Assembly: GCF_016859285.1 (NCBI RefSeq)
Contig: NC_053406.1
Location: 6,689,001 to 6,753,000, forward strand
Length of the DNA: 64,000 nucleotides
Origin: Xiphias gladius
Lineage: Eukaryota > Chordata > Actinopteri > Istiophoriformes > Xiphiidae
Direction: 5' to 3'
Shown here one piece after another: positions 37,215 through 60,916 of this stretch (position 1 is the first letter of the stretch; each line of letters starts with the position of its first letter). A program made the translations under genes and the position numbers. Below the pieces are notes generated by a model, which was not told the origin of the DNA, ran no database searches, and saw nothing but the letters and a program-made list of their open reading frames with translations.

Positions 37215-38939
37215 AGCAACGGGGGGTGACACACAGGGTCAACCAGGCAAGTCCTCCTCATCTGAACAGCAACCTGGACGCGAGACAAGGACACGGACAA
37301 AAGAAGGTCTTGTTAGTAGTGAGGACAATCTGAGAATGAGTGGCTGGTTGCTTATCACTGGTGTGCTGTATTCAGAGGGCACTTATTAGATTCACAGCAT
37401 CACACTAACTACACACCTGTTCAGAGAGCTGTTGCCACAGCACATTTGATTAACACTATGTGTTACATCAAAGTGCTTGCACTTGACTACTGTCAGGAGG
37501 TTTTTACAGAAGATTGAGTCTGTATTATCACTGGTAGGAAAAAAAATTAAATAACAGAATATAAACAAATACCTCTGACTTGAAGTGAAACCTCAACGTG
37601 TCACTTAATGTCCTTACTATAGTCCTGTTTTGACATGAAAAGGTGGAGAATGCATGCATGCAGTACACTTCAGCTATGATTATAGCATAACAGCCAATGA
37701 AATATTAAATAAGTACATAAGTAAATAAAAAAGCCCGTCTTAATTAACCTGTTGAGGGGGTGTTTGTATCCTGTCACTCCCAAGTACAGTGCACACAGCA
37801 GATTATACATGGCAGATTTCATAATTGTTCAGACACCCAGACACCAACCAGTACAACTGTTGTGGAGAGCTACCCGGCCTCAGCCTTTCTGTGTGTAAAC
37901 CAATGCCTGGCAGTATAATTAAACACAGATTCATCCAGGGATATGCACCATGTGAGCCTGAGGGTCTGGCGCGCCACGGCAATTGCTAACTCTGGCCAGT
38001 TGGTAATCCAGCCTTGACTACAGGTACTACTCGGTGAGATAGACACTCTTTGAGTGAACTATTTGATCTTGAATTTAAATGCATATAGTAACATAAACTT
38101 GACTCAAGAGTCAAGAGACAGCAAGAGGGTTTTCAAGATGTCACCGTTGCCACACCCATAGTCGAGGGTTAGAATTAAAACCGACTTTCATAGAACCGTA
38201 GTAAACTGTATTATTGGTACAACTACGAACATTCAAACAATTCATTATTTCCTAAATACTGGTGTATAAAATACCACGAATGAGGAGTTGTTTAGTAAGT
38301 GAAAATAATGCTGCTGTGTAGCCAAATATCTGTCCCCGACCACGTGACAAGGGACATATAATATGTCGATACCAGATAGTGTGAAACTTTAGATGGAAGT
38401 GTTATCAACAGATCCCCATTCAAACACCTGGATAACGTTAACATTAACGACAACAGCTCAGATTTTAATGAAATTCAACTGCTTAACTTCAGCGTCCTTG
38501 TAAGCGACACACGGTGAAACACCTGATGTGTGCCAGACGAGAATTTGCTGCCTCTGCTCTGATCACACATGTTCGCTGCCTGGCCAGCTAATGTTGGCTA
38601 GCTCTCAATTTTGCTGATTGCTTAATTTTTATTTCACGTTAGCCAGTAGGTCACCTAGCTACCTGGGCTGTTACCTTAGGGTAGCCAGTTAAATAACTGT
38701 GAGTGTGACACTCGAATACAGCTAGGATAAAATAAATAAACCAGTGTAAACTAAAAAATAACAGAAAAAAACTGAAGAGTAACTCGAGTTTCACTCGAAG
38801 CGTTGTTGTTGTCATAGCTTAGTAGGTTAGCTAGTGTATTGACGCTAACTACAGACATTGCTGTTATGTGAAATTAGACTTTACGAATCAATGCCCACGA
38901 GGATTTTTGCGATAATACAGTTATATCTTACCTTTCCAC

Positions 38940-39240
38940 TGAATTTGTTCTTTTTACCTGTTCCTTGTGACATTTATGACTAATGTTAAGCTTGTCATTT
39001 CATTTCCGTAAACCACTAGTCACAACCCAAACGTCCTGCGTCACGGCTTTTGCGCGAACGTCGTAAGTGCCCACTGATTGGTCCAGAGGAGTAAAGGACA
39101 GATCCTGCAACCCAGTCCAAACCAGAGCGGACACACCTGCTCTGAGAGAGGCCAAGATCCGGGCCTCTGATCCTGATCTGTCGTCAGCTGGAAGACCTGT
39201 TGTCAGCAAGGGCGGGGCCACATTTCCTGGTGAGTTTTCA
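38940..39240 (-). promoter_or_regulatory. Likely pcsk7 promoter and 5'UTR exon region
   Basis: Minus-strand sequence contains donors GGAACAG|GTAAAAAG near 38957 and GGAAAG|GTAAGA near 38930, suitable for a leader exon upstream of coding exon 1 (37214). Upstream, 39000-39240 is more GC- and CG-rich than its surroundings, as for a housekeeping promoter. A plus-strand donor (CCTG|GTGAGT near 39231) leaves open a divergent transcript. Confidence 0.4.
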
Positions 39241-40063
39241 TGTCAGGTCCAGTACTTTTTTGTTTTTTCATACATCTTCATGTATTATCTTCCGCCGGGT
39301 AGGTTATTATTTCGCTCGTTTTGAAATAAAACGGAAGTGAAACTGTCTTACGTAAACATTGGGAAATGACATAGATGCACATTTTTTAAACATCTTAAGA
39401 CATTTTCGATGTTACAGTAACATATGCTATATATTACATTTATTTATATATATTCATTAATATATTAAATATTACATATTTTTTCTGGCCTGCCCATGAA
39501 ATAGATTTGCCCTTAATCCGAGAAGAAAAAATGAGTAATAACAGTATCTAGGAAATTTAACAACTTTTGGCAGGATTACAGGAGAAACACGGTTGGAGGC
39601 AAGTAAAAAAAAAAAAAAAGTTTGAAGAAATCAATACAGTGATGGTTTTTCAGCTTGATTCAACTCACGCTCTGCAAGGCAGACAATGTAACATAATGGC
39701 CTTTCATTCTTACTTGAGTTTGCACAGTTCGTGTCATTTTAAAAAGGGTCATTAAAGTTTTAATTCCTCTTCGTTTTACACTGGAAAATCTCTTACATAA
39801 AAAATGGGGCATACATAACAAAGTGTTTCATTGTGGAGTTTCTGCCATTAGTATTTAGACCATGTTATAACCCTCTGTAAAATCTAAATTTCTCAACATT
39901 ACATGGAATTTATTGGGGAAGACACTTTACCCTTGTAATTTTTTTTAGCATGCCTTAACACTGAACATGTGCAAATCCAAATATGGGAGTGTACGATTTA
40001 GCGTTAGTGGGTAATGTTTTGTACAAAGAAATGAGAATCACATTTTACAGTTACAGTAAGTAC

Positions 40064-40069
40064 TTTATT
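40064..40069 (-). terminator. Candidate polyadenylation signal of bace1
   Basis: TTTATT on the plus strand is AATAAA on the minus strand, about 1.28 kb after the bace1 stop. Another candidate is at 40577-40582 (CTCTTTATTC). Which one is used cannot be told from sequence. Confidence 0.4.
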
Positions 40070-41345
40070 GGTTCAACAGTGCTGCCAGCGCCTGACAGAT
40101 AAATATACAGTTTCGGGTTTAACTATTTACAGCTTTCTGAGAGACAATGCAAACTGTCCCTTGTAGACATACATAGTGTTCTTTAGTGTATAACATACTT
40201 TGGGCTGGTTACCTTGTCCAAGCATATATTGTCCCCACTGAAAGATGTGGTGAGTTAGGCTGTTTCTGTGGCTGTGAAAGAAGCCCTATTAAGTCTTGGT
40301 TTGTTAACATGTAATGTGTTGTTACATGTGCAAATCATCAGATGGTGCAGCAGCAGGATTAGCAATGTGTATTCTGTGTGTGTGTGCCTGCGCAAATAGA
40401 AGATCTGGAATGCACACATTCTCTGTACAATAGATTTAAGCCATCAATATAAGAAGAAAAAGTGACATCTGATATTGACTGTGCTCCAGTCTCAGTTTCA
40501 CACTAAGTGAAACTGATTGTGTACAGTAAATGCTACAATAAAGAAGCTAATTTGATATTTTATCAAATAAGCCTCTTTATTCTTTCTTGAATTGCATTGC
40601 AGAATTCTTTGCTGCAAAATAGTGTAATTTCATAGATGTAAGTATAATTTTTCATCTTCATAATTATCATCTTCATTTTCAGTAAATCTTTCTGTATACT
40701 CTTCAGTTACAGTACAGCTGTGCACACATACAGGCATGCTCATACACATCAACTTCATTCACTCACAAGCCACAAACATAGATCTATCACACCAAAGCAA
40801 AAACACATTCGAAAACACCATGGTTTCACATCTTGTATTCACATCCAGATTGTGAGTTTCTTCATTTAGCCATGTTTGTAAATTATTTGTTTGCTCATTA
40901 ATTTTCCCCAAATCCCAAATCACTCTGCAATGTTAAGAGACACATTTTTCAAAATTCCAAATCCAATCCTTCTTTGTGGTCTATTTATACACTATTTATA
41001 TAAAAGACAAGATTTTTTGTTTTGTATTTGACTTTGTTTTCCCACGTCTGTTCCTCTAACCATGCTGTTCTGCATAGATAGCTTAACCAGTCAAAGTTGA
41101 TGCTGATGACATCAACTTTCTCTTGTTTGTCCTTCAGGCTAGTAATGGCTCTAGTTATCCTCACATGCTGTAAGTCAGCATGTTCTAAACTTTATACATT
41201 ATATTCCTGAAAAACCTTTTCAAAGCTCTCCATCAACAGCACCAATATTTTGTAACATCATACATCCGTCCCACCACAATCCATTTCTGTCCTGTGTTTC
41301 AAGTGTAGGTCTCTGTGACCCCCTTTGCCTCCCACTTCTCCGCCT

Positions 41346-52420
<11,075 letters not shown>

Positions 52421-52889
52421 GCTAAAATGACGGCTAAAAACATGTTGGCAGTTGAACCTCAAATATCAAGAGGGACGGGTTTTCTTGACATTAACTTGTT
52501 GAGAAGAGAACAATTTTAGACGACGACGAAGTAACATGTACATTCAAAATAGCCTACGCCGTAAATCAAATCGCCCTCATAGTTAAGCCAGGCAACTCTC
52601 GGTGTCACTGATCATTTGAGGCGACGCGTAAATTGCAGGCTTTCCCTCTGTGCGCCGTGTATCAACAAACCGCAGGGCCCACGTCGTTTTCGCCACACAT
52701 CCTCACGCCAAACGACCGAAACCACCGTCGGTAGGCAGGCTGGCCGGCGGGCGGGCTACCATAATCCGCATCCTTCCCCTTTCCCGAACCGTTCATTCTG
52801 TTCTCCACCTTCCAGCCTTTCACCTCCTCCTCCTCCATCCACCCCGCTGCATCCCTCAGTGCTGCGAGAGCGCGAGCATCACCACCGTC

Positions 52890-54260
52890 AAGTTAAAAAA
52901 TACCGAGCAACCACCGTCCTGTAGGTATTTTCAAAATAAGACGGTAATGAAAACATCACTGAAATATCATAGCACCCCATTTAGAGGGTAACTGGCAAAC
53001 CAATTTGTAAAATGAAGTTAGTTTGCCTTTCTGGGCTAATCATCCCTTCGTGAAATCGATACTCAACCTAATTTCAGTACGCGTAATAAAAATACTGTAA
53101 TTTAGATTAAGTAATAGATAACCACCATATATTTTTTAATCCCAAACTGAAATAAAAGCTCATTCTTATCAAGGTAGCTTTTGCCAGATCAATTATTCCA
53201 CCTTGATATACAGTTTCCCAATGCAACCACTCCAGTAGTGACAGTGATTTTTAGTAAAAATTCCACGCAATGACAAGTACAAATGTAGCCTACATTATAA
53301 TGCAAGTGAATACAGTAGGCCTGCAGTACATTCTACCGCAGAGAAGTTTTAAATTATACCAATCATGAACATGATAATAATAATTTTTAAACTAGTTTGT
53401 GATGTTGTTGTGATGCTTTGAGGAAATTTCTTCATGTTGTTGTATGCAATGTGTATTCTTTCCTACAGGCATCACTTTAGTTTGGATTTATTTAAGATGC
53501 ATTTTTCTTCTCCTCTTTTACTGGATTTTGGCTACATATTTATACCGTATTGCTCCTTTTTCATAATGTCTTTTAGTTTGAAGGAAAAAAACTGTCCGGT
53601 CCTGGCTCATGCCACTTCTTCAGGAAATAACCATGGGTAATAACACATTCTGGGTAATGAAGTTTTCACCGTGATTGCTTCGCGGATCAAAGGGGGTCTC
53701 TATTCCCACATCACTCTTGCTCTCATCCAGAGCAAATACGGCGAAGTCAATTTTGTTGCATTTTATAAACAGTTAGTATAGCATAAATTTAAGGGGAAGA
53801 AATCTGAGTCCCAAATTTCAGAATATCATTTTATTATTTCAGACAACAAACGGTGCATTGCCCTTGCAAGAATGTTAAAAGGACAAATTACCTTGTAATT
53901 TTAATAAGTGCGACTTACTATATTGTGTTTCTTGTAGTCAGCTGACAGTTTGTAGGGACTACTAGTATTTTATGTTTTTCTCTATGTTTGAGTTTTTTCT
54001 ATACCACTTTATCGTTGCTGTAATGTATAGTACTTCACTACTGTCACTGTAGTACTCTTATTGTATGCTCCGGTATTATTTATAGGGTTCACTGCAGTAC
54101 ATCTATAATATTGCCATAGACATTATGGTCTTGATGGAACAGTTGTATAGGATCCTTATAAATTAATTTCGTGAGGAATATCACAAACTATGTACAGTTA
54201 TTATAAACGCAAAAGCCACATGATATTAAATGAGGTCAAACATAGGTCTGTGACTTTGCT
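52890..54260. other. Gene-free stretch between bace1 and tbx10
   Basis: AT-rich DNA with no recognisable exons. The tbx10 3'UTR must occupy its right part; TTTATT near 53827 (AATAAA on the minus strand) is one possible end. Confidence 0.45.
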
Positions 54261-54269
54261 TCTTTTTCC

Positions 54270-54891
54270 CTATGGCAGGTTGTCTCTGTCTTGAGATGAT
54301 CCTGCACAGTCCCAGTAGGAAGGGGGAGGAAAGAAGGAAGCAGGTGCTAATAAACTGTCCCCATGTCTCTTCTCCACGGTGAGTCCCACAGTGTCTTTAC
54401 AATGGTGGAACAGTCCACACTGCTCCACAAGCAAAAGGGCAGGGTCCTCCTGTACTGAGGATGCAGAAGAAAATGGTTGGACAGGTTTAACTGATCAGCA
54501 TCTAGTTCAAACTTCTTGTATCCTCTATCCGTTAAATCTTAACCATTAGCCCACTTCTGATTGAAATAATCAGATTCCGCCTATTAATTTATCCATCCTC
54601 ATAAAACTGGAGTATTACGAATATGACTGGAGGTCAAAGAAAGCTGGATAAATGCCTATTGTATTGCACTGGATAAAGGACTTTGACCTGTGTCTGGGAA
54701 TATTTTCTTTAATGCTAACTCCTGAACATGATTAATTATGTTGAGTTGTTGCAACGAAACATATACTAGAGAGACTCACTGGTTGAAGTCTTTGAGCCCC
54801 AGCTTCTCTGCTCCTCGAGGTTGGTGGTGAGGGGCTCTGTTCTGCCCTCTTGTGGACACCACACTGCCAGGGGCCTGGAATTACCCACCCT

Positions 54892-54973
<82 letters not shown>

Positions 54974-56105
54974 AGGTATTCACCCTGTATGTAATAACAC
55001 AAGCATAGTAGACAAACATGTATATTTATGCAAATTCCTATAAATCGCCATGATCACATCCCTCACCTGTTTACCTTACATGGATGCCATGTGTGAACCT
55101 CCTTAGCACACAAAGGTCAAAGATTAGCTATCATCAAGACTCTTGCCTTATCACTGTTTACGAGCTGATAACAGTGATAAAGATACACTGTGATTTAGTT
55201 ATGATTTCAACTGGCCTACCTAGGGAAATTTGTGTTTCTTAATCAGTGAAACTGTATTCAGACCTGACCGAATGACTGATAGACACTCACCAGTCCTGGG
55301 GGTCTGTAGTCCTGAAGCCTTTAGCAAACGGGTTGCTAGCAATTTTTAGCTGAGTGATCTGAGAGAGAGAGAAGTGGGTAAAATAAATAAGATAAAAAAT
55401 GAAGCAATTAAGAAATTTTCCTGCCAGGATCAATAAAGATTTTTTGATTCTGAAAAAAACAACGAAACTGCTCCTTAATCCTATGCTAGTTATATCAGTT
55501 TATGCACACAGAGTCTGCTTGATTCAAGTGTGTCAAACAGATGTCTGATGGGCCTGGGTAATATTTAGTCAAAGCCGACTGTTCCTGGGTTTCCTACCCG
55601 GTGGTTCTGATAGGCGGTGACAGCCATGAAGCGTGTCTCTGGGAAGGAGAAAGAGCAGAAGTTTCTGTATGCATTTAAGTGGCTGTTAGGCGCTGGATCT
55701 ACATACACCACATGGAAGCGCGGCTGGTAGCGATGCATGGAGTTTAATATCATCTGTCATGGACGAAGTAGGAGAAAACACACAACAAGCAAGTCAAAAA
55801 AAAGGGACATCTCTATATGTTCTTTCATTATGAAATGCAAATCAAAACAATGTACTTTATTTCTTAGGTTCTATGCCCCTTTTTTCTACTCTTAAAACCA
55901 TGTGGGAGTTGCATTAAAGCCATTGACTGACATGTCCATTGTCATCCAGCAAGTTGTTGGTGAGCTTGAGAGTATCAAAGGACACAGTCTGCTTCATCCA
56001 CTGGGCTCCACGGGCGGGTGAGTCTGGGTGGAAATGCATCCTGCTTGGGGCTGCAACATCCGCTCGCCCTGCCACCAACCAGGATGAGCTGTGGAAAGCA
56101 TATCT

Positions 56106-56177
<72 letters not shown>

Positions 56178-56925
56178 TATGTAAAATGTTTGAAATAGGA
56201 CTAATAAGGGAAGATGAAGCTTGCAGAAAGGCTATTATCACAGATCTAGGTGATAAGTTTGCGATCTTGGGCTTGAAACAAATGATAGAAGTAATAGAAC
56301 AGATCACAAATATGCTAAAAACATTTGCTGTAAATTGGAAAAAGTAACAATCTCTGTTACACAATAAACACTGCACACCTACTCTGAATGTGTCTGACCT
56401 GTATCTTTTATCGTCAACAGGGATGAAGTCCATAAGCAAGACATATTCAGCAGCAGGATCCATCCCGGAGATTCGCACCTGGAATGTTGGAAACATCCTT
56501 CTGCACATAAATGAAAATAATGTAGTAAGTGACACTACAGAAAAAGGGGAAAAAAAAGTAGAAAGGCAAGATAAAGTAATGAATAAATTATATAAATACG
56601 AGTGTTGTTGTCACCTTCCAGCTTTGGTAACAATCATCTCTGTGCCAAGCTGGTCAAACTGCTGCCAAAGTGCATGCATCTCCAGCTGAACTCTGACCCC
56701 ACTGACTTGAGGGACCTTGGTGCTTGACAGTGATCCCCCATCTGCACAGCAGGGTAGAGATAGTTCACAGGTCTGAGACAGCTGAGGACCTGAGGAGAGG
56801 AGAGGAGAGATATATTGTACATTTGTTGACATAAGGATCACATATTTTGCCTGTAATCATCATCACATGAATGTATATATTCTCCATAGAGCTAGATAGT
56901 TTTGAACACAACACTTACCATTCAT
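54270..56925 (-). CDS. tbx10: T-box transcription factor, Tbx1/10 subfamily (Tbx10-like), 324 aa
   Basis: A nuclear sequence-specific DNA-binding regulator. Eight coding exons keep frame: 56925-56919 (ATGAATG), 56789-56615, 56500-56399, 56103-55932, 55753-55598, 55358-55291, 54889-54780 and 54454-54270. The T-box (about residues 34-223) shows [119 protein letters not shown]. These match TBX1 and TBX10. The short length and the post-T-box FRTTDPQDW resemble TBX10 (human about 385 aa). The loop after HVVYVDP (APNSHL) lacks the usual RKDSE. The C-terminal tail, about 100 residues, is divergent. The subfamily is secure; Tbx10 over Tbx1 is an inference. Confidence 0.88.
54895..54970. repeat. (CA)n abutting tbx10 exon 7 acceptor
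   Basis: On the minus strand it reads (TG)n followed by TTTAG and exon 7 (starts 54889). No other pyrimidine tract separates repeat and exon. Confidence 0.9.
56107..56173. repeat. (CA)n forming tbx10 exon 4 acceptor tract
   Basis: On the minus strand (GT)n runs into GTCAG|ATATGC, exon 4 starting at 56103. The dinucleotide repeat itself occupies the polypyrimidine-tract position. Confidence 0.9.
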
Positions 56926-57045
56926 ACTTTGAAAGTCTTCAAGACAAACAGTATGAATCAATTTGCCGTTTTGTGTCTTCCTGTTATAATTCTGTTAACT
57001 CCAGTATGTTCCTCCTCTTCTGACCACAAGTAGCAACTCCTGCAA

Positions 57046-57051
57046 TTACAT
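57046..57051 (-). promoter_or_regulatory. Start-stop mini uORF in the tbx10 leader
   Basis: ATGTAA on the minus strand lies about 120 bases upstream of the tbx10 ATG and downstream of the presumed TATA box. Such start-stop elements can stall ribosomes. Its relevance depends on the start site being correct. Confidence 0.3.
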
Positions 57052-57129
57052 CAAGACCAGTGCGGAATCAACAACTGGGATAGATGCGTTATGCGTTAGG
57101 AGTGGCTGTTGTGTCCAGGAACAAGCTGG

Positions 57130-57136
57130 TTTTATA
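57130..57136 (-). promoter_or_regulatory. Probable TATA box of tbx10
   Basis: TTTTATA on the plus strand is TATAAAA on the minus strand, 205 bases before the tbx10 ATG. This predicts a start near 57105 and a leader of about 180 bases continuous with coding exon 1. Confidence 0.45.
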
Positions 57137-57255
57137 CACCAGGAGACTCTCACTGGGGACCTCCATGCCGGCCTCATCCATTACAATAGTCATGGTGCCA
57201 CTGACATATACTAATCACAGCTGCACGTGCATGCGTGCGGCCCAAAGAATTGTGC

Positions 57256-57282
57256 GCACACACACACACACACACACACACA
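57256..57282. repeat. (CA)n microsatellite upstream of tbx10
   Basis: A short pure CA run about 120 bases upstream of the presumed TATA box. Confidence 0.85.
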
Positions 57283-58779
57283 AAACCTTTTTGGAGCACC
57301 TACAAGTCCCTGCTTGCACTGCCTATTGTTTCATTTAGCCTAAAGCCTTAGATGGAGCTGGTTTTGACCAATCAGTAGAACATTAATAACATTCTAATCA
57401 GCCTGGTGTTACTGGGTGTGGACAGATGAAGACAGCAACAAACTGCTTTTATTATTCATCGTCTAATTTCTTGGAGAACAGTTTCAACACCATAATAATT
57501 GGAAAGTCAATTATTCCCTAATATCGACTAAGGTTGATATTCCTGGTTTTGTTTAATGGCAACATTCTGGCATATTTATAAAATGCTACATTTCAGACTG
57601 TGTCAAGTCCTGGATTTATTTTTGCATTTTCGCCAGCTTTTAATGCTGATAGGTCTCAGAAAGTGTCTTTGTCTCACAATGTGTGTGTGCCATGCAAGGT
57701 TTTGTTTCACATGAGGACCTTACAATAATTATTAACACCCAAAATAAGACACAAATAATATGATTTGTGAAGTTGATATATCGAAGTTGTCTGATTACAG
57801 ATGTGAGTGGAAGTGTTTGGTGGTGTGGTTGATTGTGTGTATGCGTGTGTCTACATCTACATCTACATCCTCATCGACTATGATGGGACAGTGTTGAAGG
57901 GTTTCAGCCTGAGGGATCCAAAACAGAGAAGAGGGCTTTTCCCTAAGAAAGCACAACAAGTGTTAGGTTTGTCAATAGGCCAATTTGCACCACTGATCGA
58001 CTCATTAATCACAGCTTTCAGGACCACAGGCAGAAATATCTCATATATTATTGGAAGCCTGTCTTAAGTAGAACGGATTGTATAGATATTGTTCGTTTCC
58101 AATGGACCTTTTGATTAATGATGACCTCTCAAAATGCAGTTTGTGTGATATGACCTTAAAGGCTCATTGAGGCCAAAAACACTCCAATAAAGCTGAAGGT
58201 GTACTATTACGTTCCTCAAAAGTGTAATTTTTGTTCTTAAATTGCATTATGTATTTTGGCAGTATAGGTCAAATTATCTTAATTCTAATGTTGGCTTGAG
58301 ATGAGGCAGACAAGCATGCAATAGCAAGGTGAATTGCAGTGTCTTATAGATTTTTACAGACAATATTCTGTGTCATTACAGTCTGATCATTTAGGAAGAA
58401 ATGGAAATGAGTTCAATATCTATCTGGCATATGAAACTGTTCAAGTTAGAGTCAGAGAGCAAAGTAGTATAAAGAGTCAGATGTTTATTGAGCTCTATTT
58501 TGTCAAAGCACAGTTTTCATCAAACAAGCATCATTACACAGAGGTTCAGGCACTTGTTATAATTCACATATAATTCCTACATAAAATGTAAGCAGCTGGC
58601 CATGGCATGTGAAGCATGCGTGCAAAGCATGTGTGTGCTGAATATGTATGTGACTGTGTATGTCTTTGCTTTCATGTGCTTTAGCATGTGCGCATGAAGT
58701 TAGGTATTTGCTTGGGAGAGCGAAGAGAGCAAGAGTCCCGCCATTTTGTTGCAAAGAAGTGCATCAGTTAGGCATTGGC

Positions 58780-58785
58780 TTTATT
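58780..58785 (-). terminator. Polyadenylation signal of apoa1
   Basis: TTTATT on the plus strand is AATAAA on the minus strand, about 110 bases after the apoa1 stop codon, the usual close spacing for this gene. Confidence 0.7.
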
Positions 58786-58896
58786 TTGGGAGATGATCTG
58801 TGTGTGCATGTGGGGAAAGAAGGAATGGAGAGAAAGGTGGAATGGATCTAGGAAAGACAGGTAGGTGAGGTTAGTTACAGGAACAGGGTAGAGGAT

Positions 58897-60108
58897 TTAG
58901 TTCTTGATGAAGGTAGCCACGATGTTCTGGAAGATAGCTTGGACCTTAGCCACGACGTCCTCGGCTAAAGGTTCGATCTTCGTCTTCAGGGCAGTGATCT
59001 CATCGGCGTTCATGGATTGTGCATGGTGGTAGGCCTGCTCCAGCTGGTCCTTGTACTCATCGACATAGGGTTTGATGCTGGATTTCAGACTCTCCAGACG
59101 CGCATTGACCTTGAGACGCACAGCCTCCACTATGGGCACCAGGGCTGCCTTGGTCTCCTCCACGTTGGTAACCAACTTGGCAGTCAGAGCCTCAACGATA
59201 GGCTCCAGCTTGGTCTTCAGGTCTGCCATCTCAGCTTGGTGCTTTTGATGGTACTCATTCAAGAGGGGCTGAAGCTGGGCATAGTAGTCACCAAGGTGTG
59301 CTTTGATGACATCCCTCAGATGAGCACGTTTGGGCAGGAGTTCGGTTCTCAGGTTCTCAATATCATTAATGATAGAGGTACGCAAGTCAGCGGTGGAGTC
59401 AGCAATGGTACTGACAACGCTGTCAGTGAGGGGGGAAACAGAAGCCTGCCAAGACTTAATCTGATTGTGCAGGTCCTCCAGGCGCTGAGAAAGGGTGGTC
59501 CTGGGAGAGAACAGAGATGGGAGAGAAAAAATAATTTTTGCTGAAGTTAAATTAACATCAATAAGTAAATGATGACAAGAGAACTGTAAAAGTGACAAAG
59601 GCAGAAAGTTGAATGAAGCAGGGATTGAGCAAATATCAATTACAGAAAGTGGGACTGACTGAGGAGAGTGACATAGCCTTACTTGAGATCCCTGTACTCA
59701 GTGTCATCAAGGTGTTCCAGGACTTTGTTGGCACTTTCCTTCACCTGAGTCAGGTAGACATCCACAGCAGCCCGGACGTGGGCCAGCTGGGAAGGTGCAT
59801 CAGCTGGCAGGGAAGCGGCCTGAGAGCCTGAGGAAGAAAGTAAAGGAATGGTGAGAAGGAGATGAGCAGAGAGAGAGAAACGGGAAGGAGGGGGAAAAAA
59901 ACAACACTAAGCAGTCAGAACACACAGTATTTCAAATGTCATGTAAAATAGAAAATATGTTTTAGATATTTTAACTGGTGTAAAATTTATCTACTGACTA
60001 AGTAAAGCTGTACATGCAGGTTAAAGGATTTCCCTTAAGTAAGATACAGCCCATTGAGTACTCACCGACGGCCAGCAGAAGGGCGAGAGCGAGAGCCACA
60101 AATTTCAT
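58897..60108 (-). CDS. apoa1: Apolipoprotein A-I, 263 aa
   Basis: The main protein of high-density lipoprotein; it binds phospholipid and cholesterol and circulates in plasma. Coding exons 60108-60066, 59827-59683 and 59500-58897 join in frame to 263 codons plus stop, the usual teleost length. The signal peptide is MKFVALALALLLAVGSQA (1-18), followed by a short ASLPADAPSQL segment. Exon 4 encodes the amphipathic helix array: repeated 22- and 11-residue units, many starting with Pro (for example SPLTDSVVSTI, PLLNEYHQKH, PIVEALTAKL, PIVEAVRLKV, PYVDEYKDQL, PLAEDVVAKV). The antisense strand carries a long open frame that is only a shadow of these repeats. The exon layout (non-coding exon 1, coding exons 2-4) matches vertebrate apolipoprotein genes. 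No apoa4 or apoc gene is visible beside it. Whether it is the a or b duplicate cannot be told. Confidence 0.97.
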
Positions 60109-60862
60109 GATGGTGGTCTAGAGTGAAATAAGAGACAATAGTTGCTGACTATTCAGTGAACATATTACACCTACTGGGAAGGAGTTTCAATAATTTTTTT
60201 TAAATTACACAAATTTAATGAACAAAAATCCAATTTAAAAATGGAAACCCATTCCTTCAGTAAATATTGAATCCCCCACCGAAAGCAACATGAAAGCCAG
60301 ATATAAGCAGACTTAAAAATTAAAATGTCTTAACGCATCAGTAATGCGACACACACTCATCCCTGAATTGGCCCAAATGCGTTCACACTAAACATGGCTG
60401 TCTGTTACTGTAATCTGGATAGATTAGACAGACAGCTCAAGATGATTAGCCCTGGACTGCTATGTAATCCTGATCCAGGCTTTACAGTAGGACATAGTCA
60501 TAGAATTAGTAAATCAGCTCTTTGGACTCAAAGCCAATCTCAATCCAGAGGAACTTGAGTTTAGAGACATCTCCCTGAAATTAAGATAACTGGTAAAACA
60601 TAACCACAGGCTAAACAGCATTGTCCCAGAGTTACAGTTAATCAAATGAAATATCTCAAATTCAAAAATAAAAGTTGTTAGTACAATTTATCTTCTTTCC
60701 AGAGAAACTTAGTTTTGGCACTAGTTCACAATGCCATTGAATCTTACAGAATGCAGTAAACTTACTCTGGCAGATGAAAAAGTTTTCCAACAGTTATTCT
60801 TTGCTGCCAACCTATGTTACAGCCTAAGTCCCAGTTAGAGCCACAGCACTTGCTTGTCTTAC

Positions 60863-60885
60863 CTGGTGGAGTTGGTGACGAGACT
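60863..60885 (-). other. apoa1: Non-coding exon 1 of apoa1 (5' limit approximate)
   Basis: Ends in the donor CACCAG|GTAAGA at 60863/60862. Its start is placed about 25-30 bases downstream of the TATA box. Exon 2 begins near 60117 with an acceptor just before ACCACCATCATG. Confidence 0.7.
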
Positions 60886-60908
60886 GAACAACTTCAGCCA
60901 CAGCAGAC

Positions 60909-60916
60909 TTTTTATA
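60909..60916 (-). promoter_or_regulatory. TATA box of apoa1
   Basis: GCTATAAAAAG on the minus strand, correctly spaced from the short exon 1 and set in GC-rich DNA. It suits a strong liver- and gut-type promoter. Confidence 0.85.

Noticed and set aside
37215-37232. Longer Pcsk7 start
   Set aside because: The codon at 37232 is GTG; the first ATG in frame is at 37214.
39000-39324. Possible gene on either strand upstream of pcsk7 (or an RNF214 remnant)
   Set aside because: The open frames do not resemble RNF214 and lack further exons. CG-rich promoter DNA explains the open frames.
57150-57195. ATG with frame MTIVMDEAGMEV as tbx10 start
   Set aside because: It runs to a stop without a usable donor and lies upstream of the TATA box. 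ATGAATG|GTAAGT at 56925 joins exon 2 in frame.
57807-58067. 86-residue plus-strand ORF between tbx10 and apoa1
   Set aside because: Partly low-complexity (YIYIYI), with no family resemblance, splice partner or promoter signal.
59017-59544. 175-residue plus-strand open frame over apoa1
   Set aside because: It mirrors the amphipathic helix repeats of apoa1 exon 4. The sense frame matches apoA-I throughout, and this one matches nothing.
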